From contig DXBV01000118.1 of the NCBI GenBank assembly GCA_019116345.1, positions 49,610 through 113,609 of the forward strand: a DNA stretch of 64,000 bases, written 5' to 3'. This document shows positions 56,796-64,000 of this stretch, one piece after another. The position numbers were made by a program, and so were the translations under genes. This stretch comes from Candidatus Allofournierella merdipullorum. GTDB lineage: Bacteria; Bacillota; Clostridia; Oscillospirales; Ruminococcaceae. Numbering within the stretch: position 1 is the stretch's first letter; the number at the start of each line of letters is the position of its first letter. The notes under the pieces are model-generated. The model did no database searches, had not been told where the DNA came from, and was given only the letters and a program-made list of their open reading frames with translations.

Positions 56796-57143
56796 TTACT
56801 TTTTGCCCACAAGATGCACGGCGAAGCCGCAGATCTCATCCGCCAGATAGATGGCGTTCAGGGTGCCGTCCGCCAGATACTTGGCAGTGGACGGATCGAA
56901 GGCAAAACCTTTGGCCTCCAGTTCCCGCTGGGCTTCGGCCACGTTGGGGGTGCCGATGGCGATGTGGCCGTGGGTGCCCTTATAGGGCTCCTTCATGACC
57001 TCCACGCCGCTGCCCGCGAACACCGAGCTGTTGCCGGCCTTCACTTCAAAGCCGAACAGGGCGCCGAACAGCTCCGCGGTGCGAAGCGCCTCTTCAGCGT
57101 TTTGGGCGTTGATGCCCACATGAGCCAGAGAGAACTCAGCCAT
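56796..57143 (-). CDS. VOC-fold protein like the C-terminal domain of KDPG aldolase
   Basis: A 115-residue single glyoxalase-fold protein. FSLAHVGINAQNAEEALRTAELFGALFGFEVKAGNSSVFAGSGVEVMKEPYKGTHGHIAIGT style sequence matches, as I recall, the ~110-residue VOC domain fused to the C-terminus of Eda (KDPG/KHG aldolase) in many Clostridia. Here it starts with its own ATG, overlapping the end of the truncated GH2 frame by 8 bases. It may be a free accessory domain or the tail of a damaged eda gene. Confidence 0.8.
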   Translation of the reverse strand: MAEFSLAHVGINAQNAEEALRTAELFGALFGFEVKAGNSSVFAGSGVEVMKEPYKGTHGHIAIGTPNVAEAQRELEAKGFAFDPSTAKYLADGTLNAIYLADEICGFAVHLVGKK

Positions 57144-58332
57144 TGCCCCGTACCTCGTTCACGATCTCCACGCTCTTCTTGCACAGGTCGATGATCTCGT
57201 CCCACTTCTCCTTTTTGTCCTTGGTGGAGATGGTGATCTCGTTGGACAGGCCCCAGGTGACGATGCTGGGATGGTTGTAATTCTGCACGATCAGCTCTTT
57301 CATCTGGCTGATGGTGTTTTCACGGCCGGCGGGCATGTGCTCGGAGATGTAGGGGATCTCCGCCCAGACGATCATGCCGTATTCGTCGCACAGATCGTAG
57401 AAGTACTGGTCGTGCTGGTAGTGGGCCAGCCGGATGGTGTTGGCGCCGATCTCCCGGATCAGTGCCATATCCTCCTCGTGATGGGCGCGGGTCAGGGCGT
57501 TGCCGATGCCCTTGCGGTCCTGATGGCGGGACACGCCGTGCAGCGGGTAGCGCCGCCCGTTGAGGAAAAAGCCCTCCTTCGGGTCCATGCGGAAGGTGCG
57601 CACGCCGAACCGGCAGCCGATCTCGTCCACCGCTTCGCCGTTTTCCACCAGCCGAACCGTCGCCCGGTAGAGGTAGGGGTCGGCCACACCGTCCCACAGG
57701 TGCACGTCGGGGATGCGCAGGGTCACGTCCGCGCCCTCGCCCCGGGCCACCTCACGGCCCTCGGCGTCGGTGAGGATGACCTCCACCTGCGCGTCGGGAG
57801 CGTTGTTCCAGCTCTCCACCCGCACTTCGCCGTCGGCGCCCGCCACCTGAGGCGTCACCTTCAGGCCGGGGCCGCCGAAGTGGTCCATGGAGAAGCGGTG
57901 TTTATTCACCACCACCAGTTCCACGTCCCGGTAGATGCCGCCGTAGAAGGTGAAGTCCGCCTTTTGGGGGTAGACCCGGTCGTTCACACCGTTGTCCACC
58001 TTCACCACCAGGTGGTTCTCCTGCGCCAGCAGTTCGGTGACACAGCCCCGGAAGGTGGAATAGCCGCCGTCGTGATGCATCACCGGGTGACCGTTCAGCT
58101 CCACATCGGCGCTGGCGTTCACGCCTGCAAATTCCAGATAGACATCCTCCACAGCCGGGTCGAACCGGGGCATGGCAAACTCCTTTTCATAGGTGCAGGT
58201 GCCGCGCCAGTAGTCGTTGCCGCCGTCCTGCCCGTCCACCGCGTTCCAGGTGTGGGGCAGATCCACCGCGCAGGCGCTCCCCTGCGGGCCGGTGAAGGTC
58301 CACTGTTCGTTCAGATTGGTCCTTGTTCGCAT
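57136..58332 (-). CDS. truncated beta-glucuronidase-like GH2, apparently joined to the end of a KDPG aldolase
   Basis: A 398-residue frame. Residues 1-~170 are the GH2 sugar-binding domain, ~170-265 the Ig-like domain, and ~265-374 the first part of the TIM barrel, including RYPLHGVSRHQD, IRLAHYQHDQ and the acid/base Glu in WGLSNE (E365). Full enzymes run to ~600 residues and need the nucleophile in a SEYG-like motif, which is missing. After STKDKK the reading changes to EKWDEIIDLCKKSVEIVNEVRG, which looks like the last helix of an Eda aldolase. It would be inactive as a glucuronidase. Confidence 0.75.
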   Translation of the reverse strand: MRTRTNLNEQWTFTGPQGSACAVDLPHTWNAVDGQDGGNDYWRGTCTYEKEFAMPRFDPAVEDVYLEFAGVNASADVELNGHPVMHHDGGYSTFRGCVTELLAQENHLVVKVDNGVNDRVYPQKADFTFYGGIYRDVELVVVNKHRFSMDHFGGPGLKVTPQVAGADGEVRVESWNNAPDAQVEVILTDAEGREVARGEGADVTLRIPDVHLWDGVADPYLYRATVRLVENGEAVDEIGCRFGVRTFRMDPKEGFFLNGRRYPLHGVSRHQDRKGIGNALTRAHHEEDMALIREIGANTIRLAHYQHDQYFYDLCDEYGMIVWAEIPYISEHMPAGRENTISQMKELIVQNYNHPSIVTWGLSNEITISTKDKKEKWDEIIDLCKKSVEIVNEVRGNG

Positions 58333-58397
58333 CGCCGTTTCTTTGTTCCCTTCTTCTTTACGCGAAAAATTTCACGATCCTGTTTCAATGCCTCTCA

Positions 58398-58426
58398 ATT
58401 ATAGAGAGCGGCCCGAGCGATTTCAA
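58398..58426 (-). promoter_or_regulatory. promoter of the hexuronate operon
   Basis: On the minus strand TTGAAA (58421-58426) and TATAAT (58398-58403) have a 17-base spacer. The -10 sits inside the near-palindrome CTCTCAATTATAGAGAG, a possible regulator site. It lies 66 bases before the GH2 start. Confidence 0.75.
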
Positions 58427-58855
58427 TTTGCTTTTCCCAAGTGGCGCAAAACGCGGCATATGTGGCACTTGTGTTTCCAAAGAATCCCGTCAAATTTTGT
58501 GCAAAAAGCGCATAGGCATTTCCATTTATCCCCTTTTACGTGCCGGAACACAGAAATTTCAGTCCAAGGATAACCCTCCAAAAGTGTGCCGGCGGTCTGG
58601 ACGCCGCAGCTCACAAATAGCTCCGGGGAAAAATCTGCCGCAATGCAGCGAGAGGCTTTGCCAAACGCAACACCTGGACATATAGCAAGCCCTCTTTCCT
58701 CCCCGGTCCGGCCGCGGGCCTGTGGTATTGAACCGGCATTAAAACCGGGTGGAGCCATTGAACTGACAGCGGAGGACACCCAGCTCCGCATTTTCGAAAC
58801 GGGAAATGCAAGTTTTTTAGCTGGTTGCGCCTTCTGTCTGCGGTTTCTCCCGACA

Positions 58856-58891
58856 GTAAAAGCGGCCCCCGGCATTGCCGGGGGCCGCTTT
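58856..58891 (-). terminator. terminator of the YfcC transporter gene
   Basis: AAAGCGGCCCCCGGC and GCCGGGGGCCGCTTT form a 15-bp stem with a short loop; the minus-strand tail is TTTTACTG. Confidence 0.85.
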
Positions 58892-58930
58892 CTTAAATCA
58901 TATGCTGTGTGAAGACAGAACGCCGATCGC

Positions 58931-60355
58931 TCACGCAGGCATCATGCCGGAGATGGCGGTGAACACAATGCCCACGACCACGACCACGATCATAAACTTC
59001 CAGCAAGTCTTCCACCACTGGGGGAAGCTGATCTTGCACACCGCCAGACCGGCAACGGTCATGCCGGCGGTGGGGCTGATGGTGTTCATGGTCTGGTTGG
59101 CGATGCACAGCGCGGTGACGGAAGCCTCGGTGTTGACGCCCATCAGGTCGGTCAGCGGAGCCATGACGGGCATGGTCAGCGCGGCCAGACCGGAGGAGGA
59201 AGGCACCAGAATGCTCAGGAAGGCCTGGGCAAAGTACATCATGGTGGTGAACACTGCGGCAGGCACGCCGGCCAGCAGGTTGGCCAGACCGTTCAGGATG
59301 GTGTCGATGATCATGCCGCCTTCGGCAACCACCAGGATACCACGGGCGATACCGATGATCACGGCGGCGTAGACGAAGTCCGCCATGCCTTTCACGAACT
59401 CCTCGGCCATTTCCTTTTCACCGAGGCCGCCCACGATGCCGGACAGAAGGCCGATGGCCAGGAAGACCATGCTGATCTCGTCCATGTACCAGCCCTTGGT
59501 CACAAGGCCCCAAACAATGACGCCCATGCCCACGGCGAACACGACAAGCACCAGCTTCTGGCGCAGGGTGAAGGGCATATCCGCATTGACGCCCTCCACG
59601 GCGAACTCTTCACGCTTGGCAAAGTCGTCCTTGTAGGTGATGGAGCAGGTGGGGTTCTTCTTCACCTTGCGTGCATACATCATGACCCAGACGATGCCGA
59701 TGGCGGTGAACACCGCGTACTGGATAAAACGGAACCACAGCTGAGGGTTACCCTGAATGCCCGCAACGCCCTGGGCGATCAGCACGTTAAAGGGGTTCAC
59801 GGTGGAGCCGATGTAGCCCATCTGGGGCCCCAGGAAGCAAACCATGAAAGCGGTCATGGAGTCGTAGCCGAGGCTCATGATGATGGGCATGAAGATGGCA
59901 TAGAACGGAAGCGCCTCTTCCGACATGCCGAAGGTGGTGCCGCCGATGCTGAACAGGATCATCACCACGGGAATGAGCAGGATGTCTTTGCCCTTGAGCT
60001 TCTTGATGACGCGGCTCATGCCCGCATTGATGGCGTTGGTCTTGGTGAGGATGGCGAAGGAACCGCCGATCAGCAGAACGAAGGCCACAACATCGCTGGC
60101 CTGCTGAATGCCGCGGGTGGGCGCCATCAGGATCTCGGCCAAGCCCTGCCGCAGGTCGTTGCCTTCCTCGTCCACCTTGGGCACCTCCTGATAGGTGCCC
60201 GCCACCGCGACCTCACGGGTGCCGGCGGCCGTTTCCATTTCAGTGCGTTCGAACTGGCCCGACGGAACGATCCATGTCAAAACCGCGAACAGGATGATCA
60301 GCAAGAACGCGATCGTATAGACATGAGGCAGTTCGAATTTCTTCTTTTTCTGCAT
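58931..60355 (-). CDS. YfcC family transporter
   Basis: A 474-residue membrane protein with about twelve hydrophobic segments, of the YfcC/DcuC/ArcD-like group. FELPHVYTIAFLLIILFAVLTWIVPSGQFER is the typical N-terminus; GGTTFGMSEEALPFYAIFMPIIMSLGYD and PSSSGLAALTMPVMAPLTDLMGV are conserved. Members move C4-dicarboxylates, amino acids, short peptides or unknown organic acids. Its promoter carries palindromes also present before the BtpA/FGGY operon on the same strand, so its substrate is probably linked to that pathway. Confidence 0.88.
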   Translation of the reverse strand: MQKKKKFELPHVYTIAFLLIILFAVLTWIVPSGQFERTEMETAAGTREVAVAGTYQEVPKVDEEGNDLRQGLAEILMAPTRGIQQASDVVAFVLLIGGSFAILTKTNAINAGMSRVIKKLKGKDILLIPVVMILFSIGGTTFGMSEEALPFYAIFMPIIMSLGYDSMTAFMVCFLGPQMGYIGSTVNPFNVLIAQGVAGIQGNPQLWFRFIQYAVFTAIGIVWVMMYARKVKKNPTCSITYKDDFAKREEFAVEGVNADMPFTLRQKLVLVVFAVGMGVIVWGLVTKGWYMDEISMVFLAIGLLSGIVGGLGEKEMAEEFVKGMADFVYAAVIIGIARGILVVAEGGMIIDTILNGLANLLAGVPAAVFTTMMYFAQAFLSILVPSSSGLAALTMPVMAPLTDLMGVNTEASVTALCIANQTMNTISPTAGMTVAGLAVCKISFPQWWKTCWKFMIVVVVVGIVFTAISGMMPA

Positions 60356-60392
60356 ACGATACCCTCCTTAAAGATTCGCCCCGCAGGGCCAT

Positions 60393-60458
60393 AATACAAC
60401 GTTTTAGGTTGTATTATAACGTTATATATAGAATATAACGTGTTATGACCTTCGTCAA
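60393..60458 (-). promoter_or_regulatory. promoter with multiple operator palindromes before the YfcC gene
   Basis: On the minus strand TTGACG (60453-60458) and TATTCT (60430-60435) have a 17-base spacer. ATAACGTGTTAT (60435-60446) fills the spacer, TATAACGTTATA (60415-60426) lies just downstream of the -10, and AATACAAC-N7-GTTGTATT (60393-60415) follows. The positions fit repression, with a GntR or LacI-type protein possible. Confidence 0.75.
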
Positions 60459-60536
60459 CCCTGTAACGCCATTTTCAGAGTTTATTATAAATATTCCGTT
60501 CATTTTTTGGCGTTTTGTAAAAAGCGATTTTACACT

Positions 60537-60557
60537 TTGTCCGCGCATGCCGGACAG
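60537..60557 (-). terminator. weak terminator-like hairpin after the FGGY operon
   Basis: TGTCCG and CGGACA enclose a 7-base loop just after the last stop codon of the operon; a T-rich stretch follows 15 bases later on the minus strand. Confidence 0.4.
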
Positions 60558-60561
60558 TCTG

Positions 60562-60996
60562 TTATTTGGCGGCGTGAGTGCGTTCGTATTCCCGCGGGGT
60601 CTGCACTTTCACGTTGCATATTTTCTCGGCATACGCATCCCGCAGCGCGTCCTCGGTGACAGCCCGGGCCATGGCGTACTTCCAGATCCATTCCGGCACG
60701 GCGGCCTGCCCATTTACCCGCAGGGTCAGGTGCGCCGCCAGCACCAGCACAAGGCGCACAAGGCCATAGAGCGCCATCACAGCGGCAAAAGCGCCCGCCA
60801 CGCTGAACAACCCCTGGCCGGCCACCACGAACCAGCACAGCTGCAGCCCAAGGCCAAAACCAAACCCGTAACGGTTTTTGCGCATGGCCTCATAGACGCA
60901 GCGGCCGCACACAGGCACCGTCTTTTTTTCGCCGCCCAGATAGACCGCGGCTTCCCGCACGCCTTCCTGCCGGCCGCACAATTCACACTGTCCCAT
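60562..60996 (-). CDS. zinc-ribbon membrane protein of unknown function
   Basis: A 144-residue protein. It begins with a zinc-ribbon knuckle pair, CELCG at residues 3-7 and VCGRCVYE ~20 residues later (C-x2-C and C-x2-C). Two or three hydrophobic segments follow (~45-100), and the C-terminus is soluble (MARAVTEDALRDAYAEKICNVKVQTPREYERT). The start at 60996 is preferred because AAAGGGAG lies 9 bases upstream; the earlier ATG at 61005 overlaps that site. It is the third gene of the BtpA/FGGY operon, 25 bases after the kinase. Function unknown. Confidence 0.7.
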   Translation of the reverse strand: MGQCELCGRQEGVREAAVYLGGEKKTVPVCGRCVYEAMRKNRYGFGFGLGLQLCWFVVAGQGLFSVAGAFAAVMALYGLVRLVLVLAAHLTLRVNGQAAVPEWIWKYAMARAVTEDALRDAYAEKICNVKVQTPREYERTHAAK

Positions 60997-61021
60997 TTGT
61001 CTCATCTCCCTTTCCGCCCCG

Positions 61022-62539
61022 TTACAGGCTCTTCATCAGGTCCCGGTTGCGGGCGTACAGTTCGTTGAACACCACACGCTGCTTCTCGTAGACCGCATGG
61101 GCCTGCATGTCCGGGTGGATGACCCGGTCGGCGGTGATGACCTTTGCCAGCTCGTCCCAGTCGGCGTAGGCGCCGCCGGCCAGCGCCGCCATGATGGCGT
61201 CTCCGAAGGCTGCGCCAAACGTCACCTTCGCGGTGCAGATCTCCCGGCCGGTCACATCCGCCACCGCCTGCAGCCACACAGGGTTCTTGGTTCCGCCGCC
61301 CACCGCCATGATGCGGCGCAGCGGCTCGCCGTGCTCCTTTTCCAACAGGTCCAGATGGGCGGCGATGGTGTAGGCGATGCCCTCCAGCCCGGCCTTGACC
61401 ATGTGTGCCCGGGTGTGCTTGACCGAAAGGCCGAAGAACACGCCCTTGGCGAAGGGGTCGTTCAGCGGAGTGCGCTCGCCCGCAAAGTAGGGCAGGCACA
61501 CCAGCCCCTCGCTGCCGGCGGGGATGGCCGCCGCCTCCCTGGCCATTGCCTCGTAAGCGTTCTCGCCCCCTGCCGCTTCGGCGGCCAGGGCGTCCCTGTA
61601 GAACTCGTCCCGCATCCACCGGGTCAGTGTGCCGGCGGTGTTGGTGCCCGCGCACACCGAATAAACGCCCGGGATGATGAAGGTGCCGGGCCACAGACGG
61701 GGCTCGTTCAGCAGATGATCGGTGAGGTAAACAAAGTAACAGCTGGAGCCCATCTGCACCATGATGTCGCCCGGACGGAACACGCCTGTGGAGATGGCCT
61801 CCGCTCCGGAGTCTCCCGTGCCCACCAGCACCGGGGTGCCCTCGGCAAGGCCGGTCCGGGCCGCCGCCTTTGCCGTCACGCAGCCGGCGATGTCGGTGGC
61901 GTTCATCACCCGGGCCAGCTGATCCGGACGGCAGTAAAGGCCGCAGTGTTCCTCGTCCACCGCGTCGTGTTCCAGGTCATAAAGCGGGGCGAAGTCCTCG
62001 GCCAGATAGCGGTCGATGGTGTACTCCCCTGTCAGCTTGGCGCAGAGGTAGGAGGAGCCGGTGAGGAACTTGGCCGTTTTGGCGTAGACCTCCGGCAGAT
62101 TGTTCTTCACCCACAGAATTTTGGGGGCAATGTCCGAGGAACAAAGCTCGTGGCCGTAGAGCCGCTCGGCCTCTTCCTTGCCGTAGTAATCATAGAGCCA
62201 TTCGATCTCGTTGTGGCTGCGGCTGTCCACTCCGTAGAGAATGGCGTTGCACAGCGCCGTGCCCTCGGCGTCCACGGGAACGCAGTCGCACCCCAGCGCC
62301 GAAAGGCCCACACAGCCCACATCCGCGGCGGCCACTCCGCTCTCCTGCAGCAACTGGCGGGAAACAGCACAGAAATCGCCCCACCAGGTGGCCTCCGCGT
62401 CGTGCTCAAAAAAACCGGGCCGGGGGTTCAGCAGTTCGTGCCCGCGGCTGGCAAAGGCCACGATGGCACAGGTCTGGTCGATGAGCACGCCCTTGGTCTC
62501 GTTGGTGCCCACATCGATCCCCATAAAATACCGCATCAC
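61022..62539 (-). CDS. FGGY family carbohydrate kinase, xylulokinase-like
   Basis: A 505-residue ATP-dependent sugar kinase. MGIDVGTNETKGVLID is the first phosphate motif, VGTGDSGAEAISTGVFRPGD the second-domain motif, LPYFAGERTPLNDPFAKGVFFGL the FGGY signature region, and AVGGGTKNPVWLQAVADVTG the adenosine loop. Xylulose, L-ribulose, gluconate or erythritol-type sugars are all possible; the BtpA-like partner it overlaps by 4 bases is unusual for a xylose operon. No isomerase or aldolase gene is in this operon. Confidence 0.88.
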   Translation of the reverse strand: MMRYFMGIDVGTNETKGVLIDQTCAIVAFASRGHELLNPRPGFFEHDAEATWWGDFCAVSRQLLQESGVAAADVGCVGLSALGCDCVPVDAEGTALCNAILYGVDSRSHNEIEWLYDYYGKEEAERLYGHELCSSDIAPKILWVKNNLPEVYAKTAKFLTGSSYLCAKLTGEYTIDRYLAEDFAPLYDLEHDAVDEEHCGLYCRPDQLARVMNATDIAGCVTAKAAARTGLAEGTPVLVGTGDSGAEAISTGVFRPGDIMVQMGSSCYFVYLTDHLLNEPRLWPGTFIIPGVYSVCAGTNTAGTLTRWMRDEFYRDALAAEAAGGENAYEAMAREAAAIPAGSEGLVCLPYFAGERTPLNDPFAKGVFFGLSVKHTRAHMVKAGLEGIAYTIAAHLDLLEKEHGEPLRRIMAVGGGTKNPVWLQAVADVTGREICTAKVTFGAAFGDAIMAALAGGAYADWDELAKVITADRVIHPDMQAHAVYEKQRVVFNELYARNRDLMKSL

Positions 62540-63348
62540 GCATCACCCCGCATCTCTTTCACCGCGTCCATAAACTCCTTCACCCGGCGCTCGTCCACGC
62601 GGTTTTCGAACACGCCGTCCTTTTTGAAGGTAGTGCCCACGAAAGCGCCGTCGCAGTTTTTGAGGATCTGAGCCACCGTCTCCCTGCGGCAGCCGGTGCC
62701 GCACACCACCGGTACCCTGCCGGCGGCGGCACGCACCTGCTCCAGCAACTCGCCGCCGGGGCCTACTCCCGCCGCCGCGCCGCCCACCACCAGCGCGTCC
62801 GGCCGGCAGTTGAACAGCATGCTCTTGGTGATGTCCACCGTGGAGCGGTCGTTCAAATACACCTCGCCCTCGCTGGTGACGAAATAAAACAGCTTCAGAT
62901 CATCCAGCCGCAGGGCGGATTTGAGGCGCAGCGTTTTGGCCACGTCCCGGTCCACCAGACCCAGGTCGCCCGCCCACGCGCCGGTGAACAGGCAACGGGT
63001 GAAATCGGCCTCGGTGGCGGCGCACAGCTCCATGGTGGCGTCGCCGTCGTAGATGGCCTCCACTCCGAAAGGCACCCGGAACTGCTCCCGCAGCGCTCCC
63101 ACCACCATGCCCATTGCCCCCAGCGTAACGCCGGACACCTTTTTCTCATAGGGCAGGCTCAGCTCATTGGTCACCAGCACACCGTCCACGCCGCCCTTTT
63201 GCAGCGCGTCCAGATCCGCCCGGGCGCAGGCGATCACGTCCTCCATGCTGCCGCCGGGGGCATAAAAGGGGTCTCCCGGCAGCGGTTTCAGATGCAGCAG
63301 GCCGATGATGGGCTTTTCTGTTTTGAACATTTCTTTGAGAAAGGACAT
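62536..63348 (-). CDS. BtpA/SgcQ family protein
   Basis: A 270-residue TIM-barrel protein. The family hallmarks are IIGLLHLKPLPGDPFYAPGGSMEDVI at the start, KGGVDGVLVTNELSLPYEKKV, and the phosphate-binding C-terminal strands DALVVGGAAAGVGPGGELLEQV and VPVVCGTGCRRETVAQIL. SgcQ-type members occur in sugar operons; BtpA was linked to photosystem I biogenesis in cyanobacteria, which is irrelevant here. A nucleosidase- or aldolase-like reaction on a sugar (phosphate) is suspected. It is the first gene of the operon, with GGAGGG before its ATG. Confidence 0.88.
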   Translation of the reverse strand: MSFLKEMFKTEKPIIGLLHLKPLPGDPFYAPGGSMEDVIACARADLDALQKGGVDGVLVTNELSLPYEKKVSGVTLGAMGMVVGALREQFRVPFGVEAIYDGDATMELCAATEADFTRCLFTGAWAGDLGLVDRDVAKTLRLKSALRLDDLKLFYFVTSEGEVYLNDRSTVDITKSMLFNCRPDALVVGGAAAGVGPGGELLEQVRAAAGRVPVVCGTGCRRETVAQILKNCDGAFVGTTFKKDGVFENRVDERRVKEFMDAVKEMRGDA

Positions 63349-63362
63349 GGTTTTCCCTCCAA

Positions 63363-63390
63363 ATCATATCATAACGTTATACAACGTATT
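63363..63390 (-). promoter_or_regulatory. operator region of the BtpA/FGGY operon
   Basis: ATAACGTTAT (63371-63380) repeats the 10-base core of the TATAACGTTATA site in front of the YfcC gene, 22 bases before the BtpA start codon. Next to it, ACAACGTATTG resembles the third site. No convincing -35/-10 pair can be placed, perhaps because the natural upstream sequence is cut off near here. Confidence 0.6.
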
Positions 63391-63455
63391 GCAACATATC
63401 TATAACACAAATCACCTTAAAATTCTGAATTTATTACCGCAATTTCGCGGTATGG

Positions 63456-64000
63456 ATGAACATCGGATTCCTGAAACCAGCAATGCAGAAAAGAACCTTT
63501 TTATCCGTCGTGACGGCCGCAGCTGCGCTGTCTGTAGTTCCTGCCTGGGCAAACCAACATCCTAAGCGCACGCTGATTGTCGGCATGGACGCGACTTATC
63601 CGCCTTTTGGTTCTCAGGATTCCGAGACGCGCCAGTATGTGGGTTACGACGTTGACATCATTCGTGCGATCGGCAAGGCCGAAGGCTTTGACGTGGAAGT
63701 GAGGAACCTCGCCTTTGACGGTCTGATACCTGCCTTGAAGACCGGCAACATCGACATTGCCATCAACGACATCACGATTACGCCCGAGCGTGCAAAAAGC
63801 GTCGATTTCTCCAACCGCTACTACATTGCCGGGCTAGGCATTGTCGTCAATGCCGACAACACCACGATCACCAAGGCCGAAGACCTCGAAGGCAAGCGTT
63901 TGGCTGTATCGATCGGTTCGACCGGCGAAGCCGCTGCCCGCAAGGTCAAAAACGCCGAGGTTCGAGTCTTCAACCAACTCACAGAGTGCTATCTGGAACT
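63456..64000 (+). CDS. amino-acid ABC transporter substrate-binding protein, 5' part, foreign-looking
   Basis: A partial frame of 181 residues running off the window; the first Met is at 63456 and a second at 63483. After a Gram-negative type signal peptide (VVTAAAALSVVPAWA, cleavage before NQHP, no lipobox Cys) comes a family 3 binding protein: LIVGMDATYPPFG, GYDVDIIRAIGKAEGF, FDGLIPALKTGNIDIAINDITITPERAKSVDFS. Firmicutes homologues are lipoproteins. Base composition and codon choice (many ATT, GTT, GAT, TCG, ACG) also differ from the neighbours. Probably proteobacterial sequence joined to this contig. Confidence 0.8.
   Translation, partial: MNIGFLKPAMQKRTFLSVVTAAAALSVVPAWANQHPKRTLIVGMDATYPPFGSQDSETRQYVGYDVDIIRAIGKAEGFDVEVRNLAFDGLIPALKTGNIDIAINDITITPERAKSVDFSNRYYIAGLGIVVNADNTTITKAEDLEGKRLAVSIGSTGEAAARKVKNAEVRVFNQLTECYLE

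Larger units (their letters stand above)
58333..58930. other. intergenic region upstream of the GH2 gene
   Basis: This 598-base region holds the GH2 promoter at one end and the transporter terminator at the other. The bases between show no gene: open frames at 58423-58875 (minus) and 58586-58912 (plus) have no ribosome site or recognisable content and overlap each other. No repeat or RNA gene was seen. Confidence 0.6.

Noticed and set aside
58423..58912. Two overlapping opposite-strand frames in the 600-base intergenic region
   Set aside because: No ribosome site, no recognisable domain, and they overlap the terminator and the promoter region.

Overview
The window reads as a chromosomal segment of a GC-rich, anaerobic gut Firmicute, most likely a Clostridia member of the Oscillospirales/Ruminococcaceae type. 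The reasons are strong AGGAGG-like ribosome sites, sigma-A type promoters with 17-bp spacers, lipoprotein signal peptides, a class B sortase, a CobA-type corrinoid adenosyltransferase, a bilirubin-reductase operon and sugar ABC importers without their own ATPase. Species cannot be named from the sequence. The last ~550 bases look foreign (see below).

Layout. 1-9.7 kb: a conserved hypothetical, thioredoxin plus thioredoxin reductase, a P-loop kinase-like protein next to a macrodomain protein, DUF2200, a VWA protein behind a 14-bp hairpin that buries its ribosome site, AraC/GyrI, GNAT, YhhN, guanine deaminase, YaaA and a rhodanese lipoprotein. 9.7-18.8 kb: BCP peroxiredoxin, CobA, TspO, a LysR-controlled redox operon (small protein, iron alcohol dehydrogenase, CMD-cupin, flavin reductase, cyclophilin-like lipoprotein), a ferredoxin divergent from a Crp/Fnr regulator, and a MATE transporter. 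18.9-23.9 kb: tRNA-Arg(ACG), a MerR regulator, a MarR/old-yellow-enzyme/flavodoxin operon that I identify as bilQRS (bilirubin to urobilinogen reduction) followed by a small membrane protein, and BrnQ.

23.9-51.1 kb: a large carbohydrate locus. On one side are an AGE-type epimerase, a TIM-barrel sugar isomerase/epimerase and a Gfo/Idh dehydrogenase. On the other is a ~24-kb run of 13 same-strand genes: two more Gfo/Idh proteins, an AraC regulator, a 1,557-residue repeat surface protein, a beta-helix lipoprotein sharing one of its modules, a DUF4434-like protein, two binding lipoproteins (one with about 500 extra N-terminal residues), two permease pairs, an NHL-TPR-Yip1 membrane protein and a DUF5696-like protein. 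No classical glycoside hydrolase family is recognisable there. This is the best candidate for an undescribed system: surface capture and import of an unknown glycan or glycoside, with possible oxidation-based cleavage inside the cell.

51.5-64 kb: an arsenate-reductase/LMW-phosphatase-like protein, a DUF7000-like protein, a zinc alcohol dehydrogenase, a solo sortase B, and a hexuronate cluster with two KDG-kinase-like PfkB proteins, a detached VOC domain and a beta-glucuronidase-like GH2. The GH2 frame stops inside the catalytic barrel and its tail looks like the end of a KDPG aldolase, suggesting a deletion or assembly join. Then come a YfcC transporter and a BtpA/FGGY-kinase operon that share a palindromic operator motif. 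The final ~550 bases encode the start of an amino-acid binding protein with a Gram-negative type signal peptide, most simply explained as a chimeric contig end.
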